In this document: piece after piece, positions 9,744 through 20,624 of the stretch
Layout: every line of letters begins with the position of its first letter
Numbering within the stretch: the stretch's first letter is position 1
Assembly: GCA_014360565.1 (NCBI GenBank)
Contig: JACIXH010000001.1
Span: 1 to 64,000 of the forward strand
Origin: Nocardia sp.
GTDB taxonomy: Bacteria > Actinomycetota > Actinomycetes > Mycobacteriales > Mycobacteriaceae
DNA length: 64,000 nucleotides
Direction of reading: 5' to 3'
Notes under the pieces: generated by a model
Databases searched by the model: none
What the model was told of the DNA's origin: nothing
The model's input: the letters and a program-made list of their open reading frames with translations, nothing else
Made by a program: the position numbers and the translations under genes

Positions 9744-10679
9744 ATGGAACCGGAACAGGCCCTCGGACCTCAGAACCCAGGCGATGGGCCACTCCTCCGC
9801 CGAGTCCGACTCCACCAATCATGGTATCGAGCAACGGTGCTCGGGCTTCCGCGGTGGGGCACGACGCGAGGCCGCTCTCCCCGGCAACTCGGTAGCGTGC
9901 TGTGCGAACAGGACGCCGCCGCCGGTCTGAACTTTGTCTCCCTCGCCGTCAAACAGCTGTACGATGCCCGGCATGCGGCAGGGTGGGGAATCGACCCGTC
10001 TTCCATGGCCTACATGACCTCCAGCCAGGCACTGACCATCAACCTGTTCGGCCTCCTGAGCCAGGACGACGCATGGCTCCTCAGGTGCTTGAACGAGTGG
10101 CTCGGCCGGGTCGACCTCACGAGCATCGACACCGTTGAGCTGGAGTTCGCTCCTGCGCGCCGCAGCCAGCACCTCAATGATCAGACCCGCATCGACGTCC
10201 TCGTCGTCGTCGCGGGCGCCCGTGGCACGGAGGTCGTCGCGATCGAGATCAAGTATACGGACCGCTTCAACAGCCGGTACGTGGACATTTCCACACCCTC
10301 CTATCGCGAGCTGGCCATGAATAGCGGTATCTGGGCGGACCCCACGCACGTGCTGACAGATCGGCGCGTGAATCAGCTCACACGCATCCACGCATTGGCG
10401 ACATCGCACGGCCTATCACTCAACATCCGCACACCCGTCTCTCTACTCGTGTTGGCCCACGAGCTGGATACCTCAGCTGGCCAAATCGTCAACAAGTACA
10501 GGGAATGTGTCACCACATCAGTGGTGCAATTGATATCGCTCCGCACCGCCTGCGAATCAATCGCGACTACGGCCCCACCAAGTCAGCGAACCACTGCTCG
10601 GCTATTGCAACTCCGCTATGGGGACGAGCATGTGAGCGCGTGGCCACAACCGAGCCCGCGCTCAAGCAGCCTTCGGTAG
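9744..10679 (+). CDS. PD-(D/E)XK nuclease-like protein, PGN_0703-type
   Basis: VRLHQSWYRATVLGLP, GLNF, TSSQALTINLFGLL, then 'TRIDVLVVV...VVAIEIKYTD', matching the D...ExK core of this family. Confidence 0.75.
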   Translation: MEPEQALGPQNPGDGPLLRRVRLHQSWYRATVLGLPRWGTTRGRSPRQLGSVLCEQDAAAGLNFVSLAVKQLYDARHAAGWGIDPSSMAYMTSSQALTINLFGLLSQDDAWLLRCLNEWLGRVDLTSIDTVELEFAPARRSQHLNDQTRIDVLVVVAGARGTEVVAIEIKYTDRFNSRYVDISTPSYRELAMNSGIWADPTHVLTDRRVNQLTRIHALATSHGLSLNIRTPVSLLVLAHELDTSAGQIVNKYRECVTTSVVQLISLRTACESIATTAPPSQRTTARLLQLRYGDEHVSAWPQPSPRSSSLR

Positions 10680-10739
10680 CCGGGCAACGAGAATTGGCGA
10701 CCCACGCTGCGATGGAGTAGCGCCTCACCCGATCGGTTC

Positions 10740-12854
10740 CTAGGCGAACCGCACCCGATCCGCCAAGACCTCCTCTGCGCTACGGATGTCGGCGACTCGT
10801 GCCCCCAACGTAGCCATCGCCAGCTCGGTCGGCAAGGCTGCGCTGAACTTCAAACCAGTCAGCGCCTTCTCACTCACCTCCGGCATCCGCAGTTGCTGGT
10901 CTCGGTCCGGCACGGCTGCCTTCCATATCGCGGGATCGACACCGTCCCGCAGCCGGATGAAGCGGTCGTCGAAACGCTGGAACGGATCGACCAGGCCGCC
11001 CATATTGGCCACCAACGTGGCATTGGCCCGGAATCCTGCCCAGGTCCACCACCGCACATCGTCGCCGTCGTCACCTCGAACGATCAGCGTCGCATCGGAA
11101 TGGACCCTGCCAGCATGCTCCTGGCGTAAGACCGCGAGCTGACTCACCGCGCGGTGTGTCAACCGGACCGGCGGATCCTCCCCAAGCAGCACATCCCGCA
11201 TCGACCGTGCCAGCTCGAATCCCAGACCTTGCGTCCCGAGACTGGTCCACCGCGCCTTGCCACCCCCATCCGCCGGCTCGACGAAGCACCGCCGCCGCTG
11301 CCAATCGATATGGGTGACGCGCCAACTGCGCCCGCCAAGCAGTAGCCGCCGATCCCCGCGAACCTCCTCGGTCAGCACGCTCGGACCGATCCGCCCCAGC
11401 TCGACGCGGCCGGTGAGGACCGTGAATTCGGGTGGTCCGGTGAACACCGCGGTCATGTCCATGAAGTGGCGGCGACCGAATTTCCGCTCGGCTTCCGGAC
11501 CGATGTGCAGCATCCCGCCGTCGCTGTCGAGGAATCCCCGGTCGATGAGGTGCCGCAGGATGGGTTCGGCGGTGGAGTCGAAGGGCGCCAACCCGTTCCA
11601 CTCGCGCACCCATTGCCGGTCACCGATCCGGTTCTGCTGCAAGCACAACGCGAGGATCTGCTGGGCGACGATGTGGAGTGGTTGCGGTGGCGCGACGACC
11701 GGTTCGACCCAGCCTCTCCCCCACAGCAACAGCAACCCCGCAGCCTTGAGTAACCCGTCGGGCTCGGTGGCGAGGAACAGACAGTTTCTGGTGCTGCCGG
11801 TCCGCCGGCCGGTCCGTCCGATCCGCTGCAGGAACGACGCGACAGTGGAGGGCGCGTTGATCTGGATCACCCGGTCGAGGTCGCCGACGTCGATGCCGAG
11901 TTCCAGGGTGCTGGTGGACACGATGACGCAGTCACGCGCGTCAGCGAACGCCTCCTCAGATCGGCGCCGCTCGTCCGCGGACAGCGACGCGTGGGACAGG
12001 AACGTCGTGATCCCCTTCTCCCGCAACAGATGCCCGAGTTGTTCCACGGTTTGCCGGGATTCACAGAACACGAGCCGTTTCTGGTCGCCGTGCAGCGACG
12101 CGATCACCGTCGCCGCGTTGGCGAGTGTCCCGACGTAATCGAGTTCGACTTCACCCTGCGGCGGCCCCGACACGGCACCGGACCGCCCGGACTCCGGTGC
12201 GACGACAATCCCAGGGCGGGTGCCCACCCCTGCGCCTTGCAGCCAGGTGAGCAGCTGATCCGGGTTTCCGACGGTGGCCGAAAGTCCCACACGTTGAATC
12301 GGCCGCCCGACGAGGTGGGTCAGCCGCTCCAGTACGGCCAGCAGGTGCCAGCCGCGGTCATCACCGGCGAACGCATGGACTTCGTCGATAACGACGGCCC
12401 GCAGCCCGGAGAACAGGTCGCGATGGTCGACTTTCGCGCTCACCAGCATCGCTTCGAGCGATTCCGGTGTGGTGAGCAGGATGTCGGGCCGCTCACCCAG
12501 TACCGCGCGCCGACCGGACTGTCCGATGTCGCCGTGCCACACCGCGGCTCGCCGCCCGACCCAGCCCGCGTACCGATCCAGGCGGGGTGCGAGGTTGTTC
12601 AACAGCGCCTTCAACGGGCACAGGTACAGCACTGACACCCCCTGCCAGCTGTCCGAGGTCATCCGCGACAGCAGCGGGAACATCGCGGCCTCGGTCTTGC
12701 CGCCCGCGGTCGGCGCGAGCAGCAAAGCGTCGGATCCCGCGGTCAACGGTTCGATGGCCGCACGTTGCAGCGGCCGCAGTTCCTGCCAGCCCAACGTGTT
12801 GACGATGTGGTGCACGAGCACCGGGTCCAGCTTGTCGAGTGCGCGCTCGCTCAC
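10740..12854 (-). CDS. brxHI: BREX-2 Lhr-like DEAD/DEAH helicase BrxHI
   Basis: APTAGGKTEA, DEVHAF, SATVGNP, QRIGRTGRRTG helicase motifs; last gene of the pgl operon. Confidence 0.9.
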   Translation of the reverse strand: MSERALDKLDPVLVHHIVNTLGWQELRPLQRAAIEPLTAGSDALLLAPTAGGKTEAAMFPLLSRMTSDSWQGVSVLYLCPLKALLNNLAPRLDRYAGWVGRRAAVWHGDIGQSGRRAVLGERPDILLTTPESLEAMLVSAKVDHRDLFSGLRAVVIDEVHAFAGDDRGWHLLAVLERLTHLVGRPIQRVGLSATVGNPDQLLTWLQGAGVGTRPGIVVAPESGRSGAVSGPPQGEVELDYVGTLANAATVIASLHGDQKRLVFCESRQTVEQLGHLLREKGITTFLSHASLSADERRRSEEAFADARDCVIVSTSTLELGIDVGDLDRVIQINAPSTVASFLQRIGRTGRRTGSTRNCLFLATEPDGLLKAAGLLLLWGRGWVEPVVAPPQPLHIVAQQILALCLQQNRIGDRQWVREWNGLAPFDSTAEPILRHLIDRGFLDSDGGMLHIGPEAERKFGRRHFMDMTAVFTGPPEFTVLTGRVELGRIGPSVLTEEVRGDRRLLLGGRSWRVTHIDWQRRRCFVEPADGGGKARWTSLGTQGLGFELARSMRDVLLGEDPPVRLTHRAVSQLAVLRQEHAGRVHSDATLIVRGDDGDDVRWWTWAGFRANATLVANMGGLVDPFQRFDDRFIRLRDGVDPAIWKAAVPDRDQQLRMPEVSEKALTGLKFSAALPTELAMATLGARVADIRSAEEVLADRVRFA

Positions 12855-14164
12855 AGCGGCAGATCGATGTCGTCGGCCGAGACCGCGTTCCGTTCGACCT
12901 CGGTCAGTTCATCGCCACGCAGCGTCAACGCGTAATGCTTGCGCGGATCCCACTCGGGGAACTGCTCGACCCGGTCGAGCACGTCCGACACCAGCTTCTT
13001 CAGGAACACCCGCGGCGCGATCCCGACGTTGCCGCCGAGCCGGCCCGTCACCGCGCGCGCCAAGTCCTCGATGTAGGCGGCGTCGACGGTTTCGGACACT
13101 CGGGGGCAGTCGTAGGCCGCGGTGTACAGGTCGGTGACCTTCCCGCCGAGTTCGACCAGTGCCTCGATCGTGAAGCCGGGCAACCGGATCTGCGTCGCCC
13201 GGGGGTTGTCCCAGCGCGGGTCGGGGCCGAAGTCGGTGGCCAGTCGCTGCGCCAACGGCGCCAATCGTTGGACACCCTGCTGCCCGTCGTAGAACGCTGG
13301 TGTTCCCGTGATCACCAGGTACAGGCCGGGGAATCGGCCGCCGTGAACGTCGTCGACGAGCTGCCGCAACGCGTTCAACGCCTTGTCCCTGGCGTCGGAG
13401 CGAACCCGCTGCAAGGTCTCGACCTCATCGAGCACGACAAGCAGCCCGTCGTGCCCGCTGTCACGCAGAACGGTCAGCAGTCCCTGAACGAAACTCAACG
13501 CACCGAAGTGGTCCAGGTCGCCTTTGACGCCAGCCTCACGCCGGACACCCGCGGCGACATGCGGTTGCCCGCCGAGCCACGCCGCGAGCCCGTCCGCGCC
13601 CGCGTGGTCACCGGCCGCGCCAGCCGCACGGTAGCCGCGTAGGGCGGCCGCGAAACCTGGTGTGCTGCGGGAGATGTCAGCGAGGCGCTGTTCCAGCAGT
13701 TTCCCGACCGCCGCGTCGAGGGCTTCCGCGTCGTTTTCTGACACGGTGCCGTCGGCGAGAACGTCTTCCTCGAGCGCGAAGATCCACCCGTCGAGAATGG
13801 GCCGCAGCGCGCTGGGCGGGAACTGTTCCGTCGAGAGTTGTTCCACCAGTCGCCGATACACCGTCTCCATCCGATGCAGCGGCGTCTCGGTCTCCGAGAT
13901 CTGCACCTCGGCGACCGCGAAGCCCCGCCGCTTGGCCCGTTCAGCCAACCAGCGGGTGAAAAACGTTTTACCTGCACCGTATTCACCGCGGACCGCCTTG
14001 AACACGCTGCCGCCGCTGGCGACTCGGTCCAGGTCCGCGTCGAGGGCCTCGGTGAACCGGTCGAGCCCGACCGCCAGCACATCGAGTCCGTTGACCGGCA
14101 CCGCACCCCGGCGCAGTGCCTCGATGATGTCGTGGCGGCGCCGGGCAGACACGTTCCCGATCAC
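12851..14164 (-). CDS. brxD: BREX system ATP-binding protein BrxD
   Basis: Walker A GEYGAGKTFF, Walker B LLVVLDEVE; between pglZ and brxHI. Confidence 0.88.
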   Translation of the reverse strand: MIGNVSARRRHDIIEALRRGAVPVNGLDVLAVGLDRFTEALDADLDRVASGGSVFKAVRGEYGAGKTFFTRWLAERAKRRGFAVAEVQISETETPLHRMETVYRRLVEQLSTEQFPPSALRPILDGWIFALEEDVLADGTVSENDAEALDAAVGKLLEQRLADISRSTPGFAAALRGYRAAGAAGDHAGADGLAAWLGGQPHVAAGVRREAGVKGDLDHFGALSFVQGLLTVLRDSGHDGLLVVLDEVETLQRVRSDARDKALNALRQLVDDVHGGRFPGLYLVITGTPAFYDGQQGVQRLAPLAQRLATDFGPDPRWDNPRATQIRLPGFTIEALVELGGKVTDLYTAAYDCPRVSETVDAAYIEDLARAVTGRLGGNVGIAPRVFLKKLVSDVLDRVEQFPEWDPRKHYALTLRGDELTEVERNAVSADDIDLPL

Positions 14165-16872
14165 GGCTGCCCCAGCTGGAACTGCTCACACAGCAGCGCG
14201 GTGTCCAGCTTCACGGTCTGACCGTCCGCGTCGATGTCCAAGACTGGATAGCCCTCCACCTGCAACAACTTTCGTAGCGCGGTGACAGTGCCGGTGATCC
14301 GGTGCGCGGGCACTCCCGCGTGTGCGGCCATGGTATCCATCGTGGCCCGCCCACCACCGGCCAGCAACGCGGCCAGCAACGCCGCGACCCGGTCATCGGG
14401 CAGCAATCCGCGAGGGTTCCCCTTCTTACGCTGGGCGTAGACATCGCTCACCAGTAGCGCCTCGATCATCGCCGGACGCGCCACCTGCTGCGCAGCCTCG
14501 GCAGGGCTGGCGTCGACGTCGTCGAACAAGCTCGGTTCCGGCGTGGACCGTTTGCCGGTCTTCGTCTCGAGCACCAACGGGGTGTCGGGCAGCGCCTCGC
14601 GCCACCAGTCGGGGCCGGCGACCGGCGCACCGGCCCACCCGGGTACATCCTTGTCGTCGCCGGCGGTGAACACGAGCAGCGGGATCACCGCTTCGGCGGG
14701 TGCGGCCCCACCGTGATAGCCCTCCTTGCGCGGCCCGTACCGCAACTCCTCGCGCCACGGCAACACCACCGCGCCGCCGCCCTTACCGACCCGCGACCCG
14801 TGCACGGCGACCTCCCCGTCACCAGCAGGGGGTTGCGCTGGGCGCCAACGGTTTTCGCTCGACGGCGACGCCACGACCTTCGCGTCGGGACCGCGGTCGA
14901 TCACATGACCGTGGTCGGAGATCATGACCACGACCCGGTTCCGCGCGTAGGTCATCAAATCCCGTACGGCGGCGACCGTGTCGGTGCTCCACACCGTGAT
15001 GCCCGGCGTGCTGCGGTCCAGCGCGTCATCGATGGTGTTCACCACGGCGGCGACCAGCCGGACCCGGTCATCGGCCACCGCGTCGGTCACCGCCGCATCA
15101 AGGACCGACCCGGCTCCTGATCGCTGGCCACCTTTGTGCACCAACATCCCGTCCGGGTACCGCCCAGCGAACGCGGCCCGTTCCGCGTCCGCCTGCCCGA
15201 CCGCGATCCGCCCCGACAGCAGGCTGCACCGGCTGACCTCGGTGATCGTCGGCAACGCCGCGAGCACACCCGCACGCGGACCACCGCCGGGTGTGAGCTC
15301 AAGCCAAGTCCCGGTGCGGGTCACTGATTCGGCGAGTTCGGTCGCCGCGGCCACGCTCATCCCGTCGAGCACGATCAGCAGGACCGGTTTGCGCCGCAGG
15401 ATCGGCGCGACCACCCGATCCAGCACGTCCTCGACCCGCAGCATCGCGCCCGGCTGCGCTTCCGCGGCGGTGTCGGCGGCCAGCAGGACCGCGAACTGTT
15501 CGTCGTGGCGTGCCCGCCGCGCGTCGACCCGGCGGTACAGCTCCTTGTACGCCTCGGCGATGTCGACGTCACCGGCGAACACATCCAGGCGGGCACGGTC
15601 CACCCAGCCGTCGACCAGGATCTGCCGCTGCAACGCCTCGAGCAGCGTGCGTGGCGCAGCGGACTCCGGGAGGGCGAGCCACCGCAACAACCGCACCGCC
15701 ATCCGCGCGGTCTCGACCCGGTGGTGGTCCTCTGTCGCGGTCCGGTGTCCTTCGACGACGTCGAGCTTCGTCTGCGCGGCAGCGACCTTGTCGACTGTCA
15801 CGGTCTTCGACGACAACGCGGCCTGAACCGCAATACCGAAGTCCCGCATCCGCATCGCGAAACCGGTCGGCAGCAGGTCTGAAGCACCCAGCGTGGCGAC
15901 AGCGTCGATGTCGACAGCCAGTTTCTCCGCGCGGTGGAACATTCTGGCCACCGCGTGCGGGTCGGTGTCGGAAGCGCGGACCACCCAGGCTTCCGCGGTG
16001 GCCCGCAGCGCGTTGGCCTGCGCATCAGTCAGGCGGTTGCCACCGAAGAATGGTTCGAGCCGGGCCCGCGTGACCGCGACCACCGTCCCGACATCGGCCA
16101 CTGCGGCTGCCCGCCCAGCGGCAGGACCAATCGACGCTGTTGACGTGGGCCAGGCGGCGGCGGCGAGCAGACCCAGCGGAATCGCGTCGCTGCCGTACCC
16201 GGCACGGACCGCCGCCATGATCGGCACCGCCGCCGGACCGGCGATGTCGGTGAGATAGCTGGCGATTCCTTCGAGCAGGTCGCCGGGTAGTTTGCTGAAC
16301 CGCAACACTTTCGCCGCGTCGCTGCTCCAGTCCAGCAGGCCACCGGCGTCGAGCTGGTCGGGTGCCAGACCCGACAATTGCGCGGTCAGACACCGCAACA
16401 CGTGGTCGCGGGTGACGATCACGCCGGGCGGCGCCGGCCAACCCGATTCGGGCGCGTACTGAGCGAGGGCGTCGGCGATCCAGCTGCCGCCGCCGTAGCG
16501 GCTGTCCACGATGCTGGGGTCCAGATTGTTGGTCTCGAACATCTGCCGGACCAGGTCCCACCGGTCGACACTGCGCACCTGCGCGCGACTCAAATGTGCG
16601 AGCAGGCCGTCGCCGAGCTCACTGTCGCTGAGTTCGGTGAGCAGCACCAGCCGCTCATCACCGGACCGGTCATGCAACGCGGCCCGCACCGCCAGCGGAG
16701 TGGGACACGGGACGACACGGGCCGTGGTCTCACCGATCCGCAGCACCGGATCACCCGGCCACTGCGGGATCGCGCGCAACGCGATGACCCGGCGGGTGTC
16801 TTCCTTCTCCCCCAGCCAGGACTCGACTTTCCGGCGAATCACCGCCGGCCGCACCGGTTCCCGGCTCATCAC
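14161..16872 (-). CDS. pglZ: BREX-2 phosphatase PglZ
   Basis: Alkaline-phosphatase-fold signatures VLLIVLDGMSVAAATELAES and MISDHGHVID; operon position. Confidence 0.9.
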   Translation of the reverse strand: MMSREPVRPAVIRRKVESWLGEKEDTRRVIALRAIPQWPGDPVLRIGETTARVVPCPTPLAVRAALHDRSGDERLVLLTELSDSELGDGLLAHLSRAQVRSVDRWDLVRQMFETNNLDPSIVDSRYGGGSWIADALAQYAPESGWPAPPGVIVTRDHVLRCLTAQLSGLAPDQLDAGGLLDWSSDAAKVLRFSKLPGDLLEGIASYLTDIAGPAAVPIMAAVRAGYGSDAIPLGLLAAAAWPTSTASIGPAAGRAAAVADVGTVVAVTRARLEPFFGGNRLTDAQANALRATAEAWVVRASDTDPHAVARMFHRAEKLAVDIDAVATLGASDLLPTGFAMRMRDFGIAVQAALSSKTVTVDKVAAAQTKLDVVEGHRTATEDHHRVETARMAVRLLRWLALPESAAPRTLLEALQRQILVDGWVDRARLDVFAGDVDIAEAYKELYRRVDARRARHDEQFAVLLAADTAAEAQPGAMLRVEDVLDRVVAPILRRKPVLLIVLDGMSVAAATELAESVTRTGTWLELTPGGGPRAGVLAALPTITEVSRCSLLSGRIAVGQADAERAAFAGRYPDGMLVHKGGQRSGAGSVLDAAVTDAVADDRVRLVAAVVNTIDDALDRSTPGITVWSTDTVAAVRDLMTYARNRVVVMISDHGHVIDRGPDAKVVASPSSENRWRPAQPPAGDGEVAVHGSRVGKGGGAVVLPWREELRYGPRKEGYHGGAAPAEAVIPLLVFTAGDDKDVPGWAGAPVAGPDWWREALPDTPLVLETKTGKRSTPEPSLFDDVDASPAEAAQQVARPAMIEALLVSDVYAQRKKGNPRGLLPDDRVAALLAALLAGGGRATMDTMAAHAGVPAHRITGTVTALRKLLQVEGYPVLDIDADGQTVKLDTALLCEQFQLGQP

Positions 16873-19800
16873 GGCAGCACCTCCCAGGAGATCCGCACCC
16901 TGGCGCCCGCCGCGATGAGCGACTCGATCTCACCGAGGACCGCCTGCGCGGCCACCTTGTCGGTCACCTCACGTGACCGGCCAACCGCCGGCTGGGTACC
17001 TCCGCCCGACTGCTTCGGGTGTTCTTCAGGGTCGCTGACAGCCTTACCGGAGTCGGAGGGCACCAGGGGTTCGATCGGCTGGGCCGGGTTGGTGGTCGGC
17101 AGTGTGATCGATGGTGGCGGCTGCATAGCGAGCAGCTGTTCGGTCGAGGTCACCGCACGCTCGAGCGCCCCCGACAGTTCAGCGACGTTCTGTTCCCGCC
17201 GCGCGGCGTCGCGCAGTTCGGTGACGATCAGCGCCGCCCGCTCGTCAGCGGCAGCCTTGTCGACCATCGCCGACAACAGCGTCCACCGAGCGCGCCCGAG
17301 AGCCTCACACACCCGCTGGGCCTGTTTGAACGCCGTGCTCGCGGCGATGTCGTCGGCGGAACCGAAGTCGGCTTCAGCGACCAAACCCACCACGACGACA
17401 TCGTCGGACTCGCCGTTGATGTCGCGCAGCACCCGCGCCACCCGCTTCGCGGTGGCCAGTCGCCCGGTCCGCGCGTCCGCGTCGATCCCGAGGATCGCGG
17501 CATGCTCGGTCAGTTGCTCGATCAACCGCACCGTCGGATCGTGATATTGCGCGGCGATCCGCCGGATCGTGGTCCCGAACTCGGCCAGCGTGGTGGGGTT
17601 CAGGTAACCGGGCAACGCCTCCCCGAAAATCGGTTTGGCCCGCTCGACCGCCCGCGCCCAGGACGCGGGTTCCGGCATCGCCGGCCGCCGCAGCACCAAG
17701 GCGTCGGTCACCTGCTGCACTGCCTGCACCGCGAACCGTGAAGTCCCCTGATACCAGGCCAAGCCCTGTTCGAGCGCGAACACCGCGAGAATCAGATTCT
17801 GCAGGTCACGGTCGAACCCCCGGGCCGGCCGCTCCAGCAGATCGCGCAACACCTGGACTGGATAGTCGTCGGTGTAGCCCGCCCGCGCCGCCGCCTGCAA
17901 CAAGTGATTGCTCCACCAGCAGGTGTTGTTGTTCAGGACGTAGATGTTCTCCGTCAGCTCACCGAGCCGCAGGTGATTGCTGATCCGCTTCACCGTCGAC
18001 TTGTCGCTCGTGGTCTCGACCTTCGCGCGACGCGCCTCGTCCGCCGCCGCGCCGCGCGCGTATTCGAGGACCTTGTTCAATTCGGCCCGGGTGACCGGTC
18101 TCTCGTCCTCCGGCAGGTTCGGCTCGCCAGGATAGGACCACTTCAGCAGGTCAGCCGTCAGATTGGCGAACGCGGCGTCGAACGTGCCGCCCCGCAGATC
18201 GCCGAGCGCGGCGCCCTCAGCGAGAGTGTGGAGCACTCCGACGTCGTCGGGTTCGACATCGGTGTCAGTGGCCTGCGCCCGCACCACCCCGTAGGCCCGC
18301 CGCAGCCCGTCCGACAACGCCGCACGCAGGTGCCGCTGACGGTCCTGCAAGTAGGTTTTGCCCGCCTGCCGGTCAGCCACCGACCAGTCGGTGGCCAGGT
18401 TCGACAACCGGTCCCCATTGCCACCGCTACCGAGGAGGTAGTTGATCCGCGCCAGCTGCGTCAGCCTGGTGTGCAGTTCCTCGGTAATGAAGTACGGCAA
18501 CCAAAACACCGTCCGCGAGCCACGATCGAGCTGCTCGATCCGCGCCAAGTCGTCGCGCCGGTTCCCCCCGATATCGAACGGATAGTCGACCACCACCCGC
18601 CAGGTCTCCCCCGTCGCATACAGCGCACTGTCAGGAAAATTGACGTTGTCGCGCACGTTGGCGAACGTCACGATCACCTGCTGGCGCCGACCCCGCCAGT
18701 CCCGCTGATAGGTCAGGTCGCCGAACGTCCCTTCGCCGCTGGGAATCCCGATCCCCGCGCACACCATGTCACGCACCAGCGACTGCAACACCCCGGTCGT
18801 GGTCTCCCGGTCCGGGACCAGATCCAGCAACCGGTCATAATTCACCGTCGATAACTTCAGCGAGAACACCGGATCCGGACCGTCGGTTCTCTGCAGTTCA
18901 CCGGCATCAGCGGCGAGCTTCGTCAACTGACCGATCACGATCTGCGCTTCCCAGCCCGGCACCGGCGCCTTAATGCTGCCGAAGTTCAACGCATGCAACC
19001 GCGACGCCGTGAGAGTGTGCAGCGCAGGCACTTCCGGCACCAACGCACCCAGCAGCAGTGTGCGGACCAACCTGTCATCACGCTGGAAATCCTCGCTCGT
19101 CGCGGATTGCGCCTCGGTGACGTTGTTGAGCGCCAACACCAGCGGCCGCAACTTCTGCAAATACGTGTCGCGCGCGGCTTGGAACTGCTGCTTCAGCTTT
19201 GCCCGGTCCGGCAGTTCCCCACGCAACACCAGCGGCTCGAACAGCTCCGCCACACCGATCAAGTCGTTGACCGCCAACCTGTCGCGGCGTTGGACCAGCA
19301 GTTCGGTCATCACCCGCAGCGCGGTCCGCTCCCGCTGCAACGCCTGCGACAACGCGACCAGGCTGGCGACCAAAGCCGGCGAGAACGGATACAGCCGCCG
19401 GAACGTCAACCGGTCCGACCCGACACCGGCGTCGTCGTACTGCGCACCCGACAGCAGCACATCCCACACCTCACGGTTGTTCCGAACCGCCTCGAACGCC
19501 TGATCGATGATCCCGCGTGCCTGTTCCGCCGGGACCTCGGCGGTGCCCGGGCGCAGCAACCGGCGTTCGGTGATTTCCGGAAGGTTCGTGTCGGCGAGCA
19601 CGATGTCGGAGCCGAATCTGCCCTGCACACTTCGCATCACCGCGGCGAGCACATCTCGCTCAGTGCCGCCGACCTGCGGACCGAGGAATTCCTCGAGGTC
19701 ACGCTGGCGCGACACGAACGACACCAGCGGCAACGGCCGTGCGGTGTCAGACGACTCGACCAGCTTGTTCAGCTTCGCACCCTCGGTGGTGACGAACGTC

Positions 19801-20624
19801 GTGTCCGAGATTCGAGTCGACAACCACAGGATCAGCTCGTCGAGGAACAACACCACCACGTCGTAGCTCAGGCTCTGCGCGTGCCGGGTGATGACCTGCA
19901 GACCAGTGTCGAGATCCAAGTACTCACCGCTACGCACCGAGCCCTTGTAGAACGCGGTGGTCAACGCGCTCACGAGGCTGTCACGTTCCTTGGTCCCCGG
20001 CGGGCTCGCGACAGCCGCGTCATAGCGCTCCGGAGTCCACCCATGTTGTTTCGCAACGGCAGCGGCCAGCCCGGTACCCGGCGCGTTCGGCGCACCTCCC
20101 CCAGCGAGCTTCGCGAAGAACTTCTCGTCCCCGAGGTCTTTACGGTGCTCCGCCGCGTTGACGAGCATCGAGTCAGACTGATGCACCGCGGGGAGCTCGG
20201 CTTCCGGGTGCAGCGCGGTTATCTGATTCAGATATCCCTCGAGCACAGCCTGTTCGACCGATCTCGCACTGAGCATGTGGAAGGTCAGACACAGCACCTT
20301 CCGCCCCTGCAGCCAGTCGTCGGCGTCAGCGATCGGCTCCGCCAATCCCGGCACCTCACGCGCGGCAGTGTTGTGCCGCAGGATCTCCCGCAGCACCGAC
20401 ATGAAATGCGACTTACCGGAACCGAACGAACCGTGCAGGAACTTCGCCTGCGACCGCCGCGTGTTCACCGCATGCCCGACCATGGTCAGCGCCTCACCGA
20501 AACTCAATCTCAGCTGGTCGGTGACCACATAGTTGGTCAGGTCCGCTCCCTCGGACGCCTTGACCACGAAGTCGCTGTCCCCGACCGAGGTCGGGATGCT
20601 GATCAGCTTCCGCAGCAACGTCAT
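16869..20624 (-). CDS. pglY: BREX-2 ATPase PglY
   Basis: LHGSFGSGKSHFMSVL Walker A, VVLFLDELILWL Walker B; about 1250 aa; operon position. Confidence 0.9.
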   Translation of the reverse strand: MTLLRKLISIPTSVGDSDFVVKASEGADLTNYVVTDQLRLSFGEALTMVGHAVNTRRSQAKFLHGSFGSGKSHFMSVLREILRHNTAAREVPGLAEPIADADDWLQGRKVLCLTFHMLSARSVEQAVLEGYLNQITALHPEAELPAVHQSDSMLVNAAEHRKDLGDEKFFAKLAGGGAPNAPGTGLAAAVAKQHGWTPERYDAAVASPPGTKERDSLVSALTTAFYKGSVRSGEYLDLDTGLQVITRHAQSLSYDVVVLFLDELILWLSTRISDTTFVTTEGAKLNKLVESSDTARPLPLVSFVSRQRDLEEFLGPQVGGTERDVLAAVMRSVQGRFGSDIVLADTNLPEITERRLLRPGTAEVPAEQARGIIDQAFEAVRNNREVWDVLLSGAQYDDAGVGSDRLTFRRLYPFSPALVASLVALSQALQRERTALRVMTELLVQRRDRLAVNDLIGVAELFEPLVLRGELPDRAKLKQQFQAARDTYLQKLRPLVLALNNVTEAQSATSEDFQRDDRLVRTLLLGALVPEVPALHTLTASRLHALNFGSIKAPVPGWEAQIVIGQLTKLAADAGELQRTDGPDPVFSLKLSTVNYDRLLDLVPDRETTTGVLQSLVRDMVCAGIGIPSGEGTFGDLTYQRDWRGRRQQVIVTFANVRDNVNFPDSALYATGETWRVVVDYPFDIGGNRRDDLARIEQLDRGSRTVFWLPYFITEELHTRLTQLARINYLLGSGGNGDRLSNLATDWSVADRQAGKTYLQDRQRHLRAALSDGLRRAYGVVRAQATDTDVEPDDVGVLHTLAEGAALGDLRGGTFDAAFANLTADLLKWSYPGEPNLPEDERPVTRAELNKVLEYARGAAADEARRAKVETTSDKSTVKRISNHLRLGELTENIYVLNNNTCWWSNHLLQAAARAGYTDDYPVQVLRDLLERPARGFDRDLQNLILAVFALEQGLAWYQGTSRFAVQAVQQVTDALVLRRPAMPEPASWARAVERAKPIFGEALPGYLNPTTLAEFGTTIRRIAAQYHDPTVRLIEQLTEHAAILGIDADARTGRLATAKRVARVLRDINGESDDVVVVGLVAEADFGSADDIAASTAFKQAQRVCEALGRARWTLLSAMVDKAAADERAALIVTELRDAARREQNVAELSGALERAVTSTEQLLAMQPPPSITLPTTNPAQPIEPLVPSDSGKAVSDPEEHPKQSGGGTQPAVGRSREVTDKVAAQAVLGEIESLIAAGARVRISWEVLP

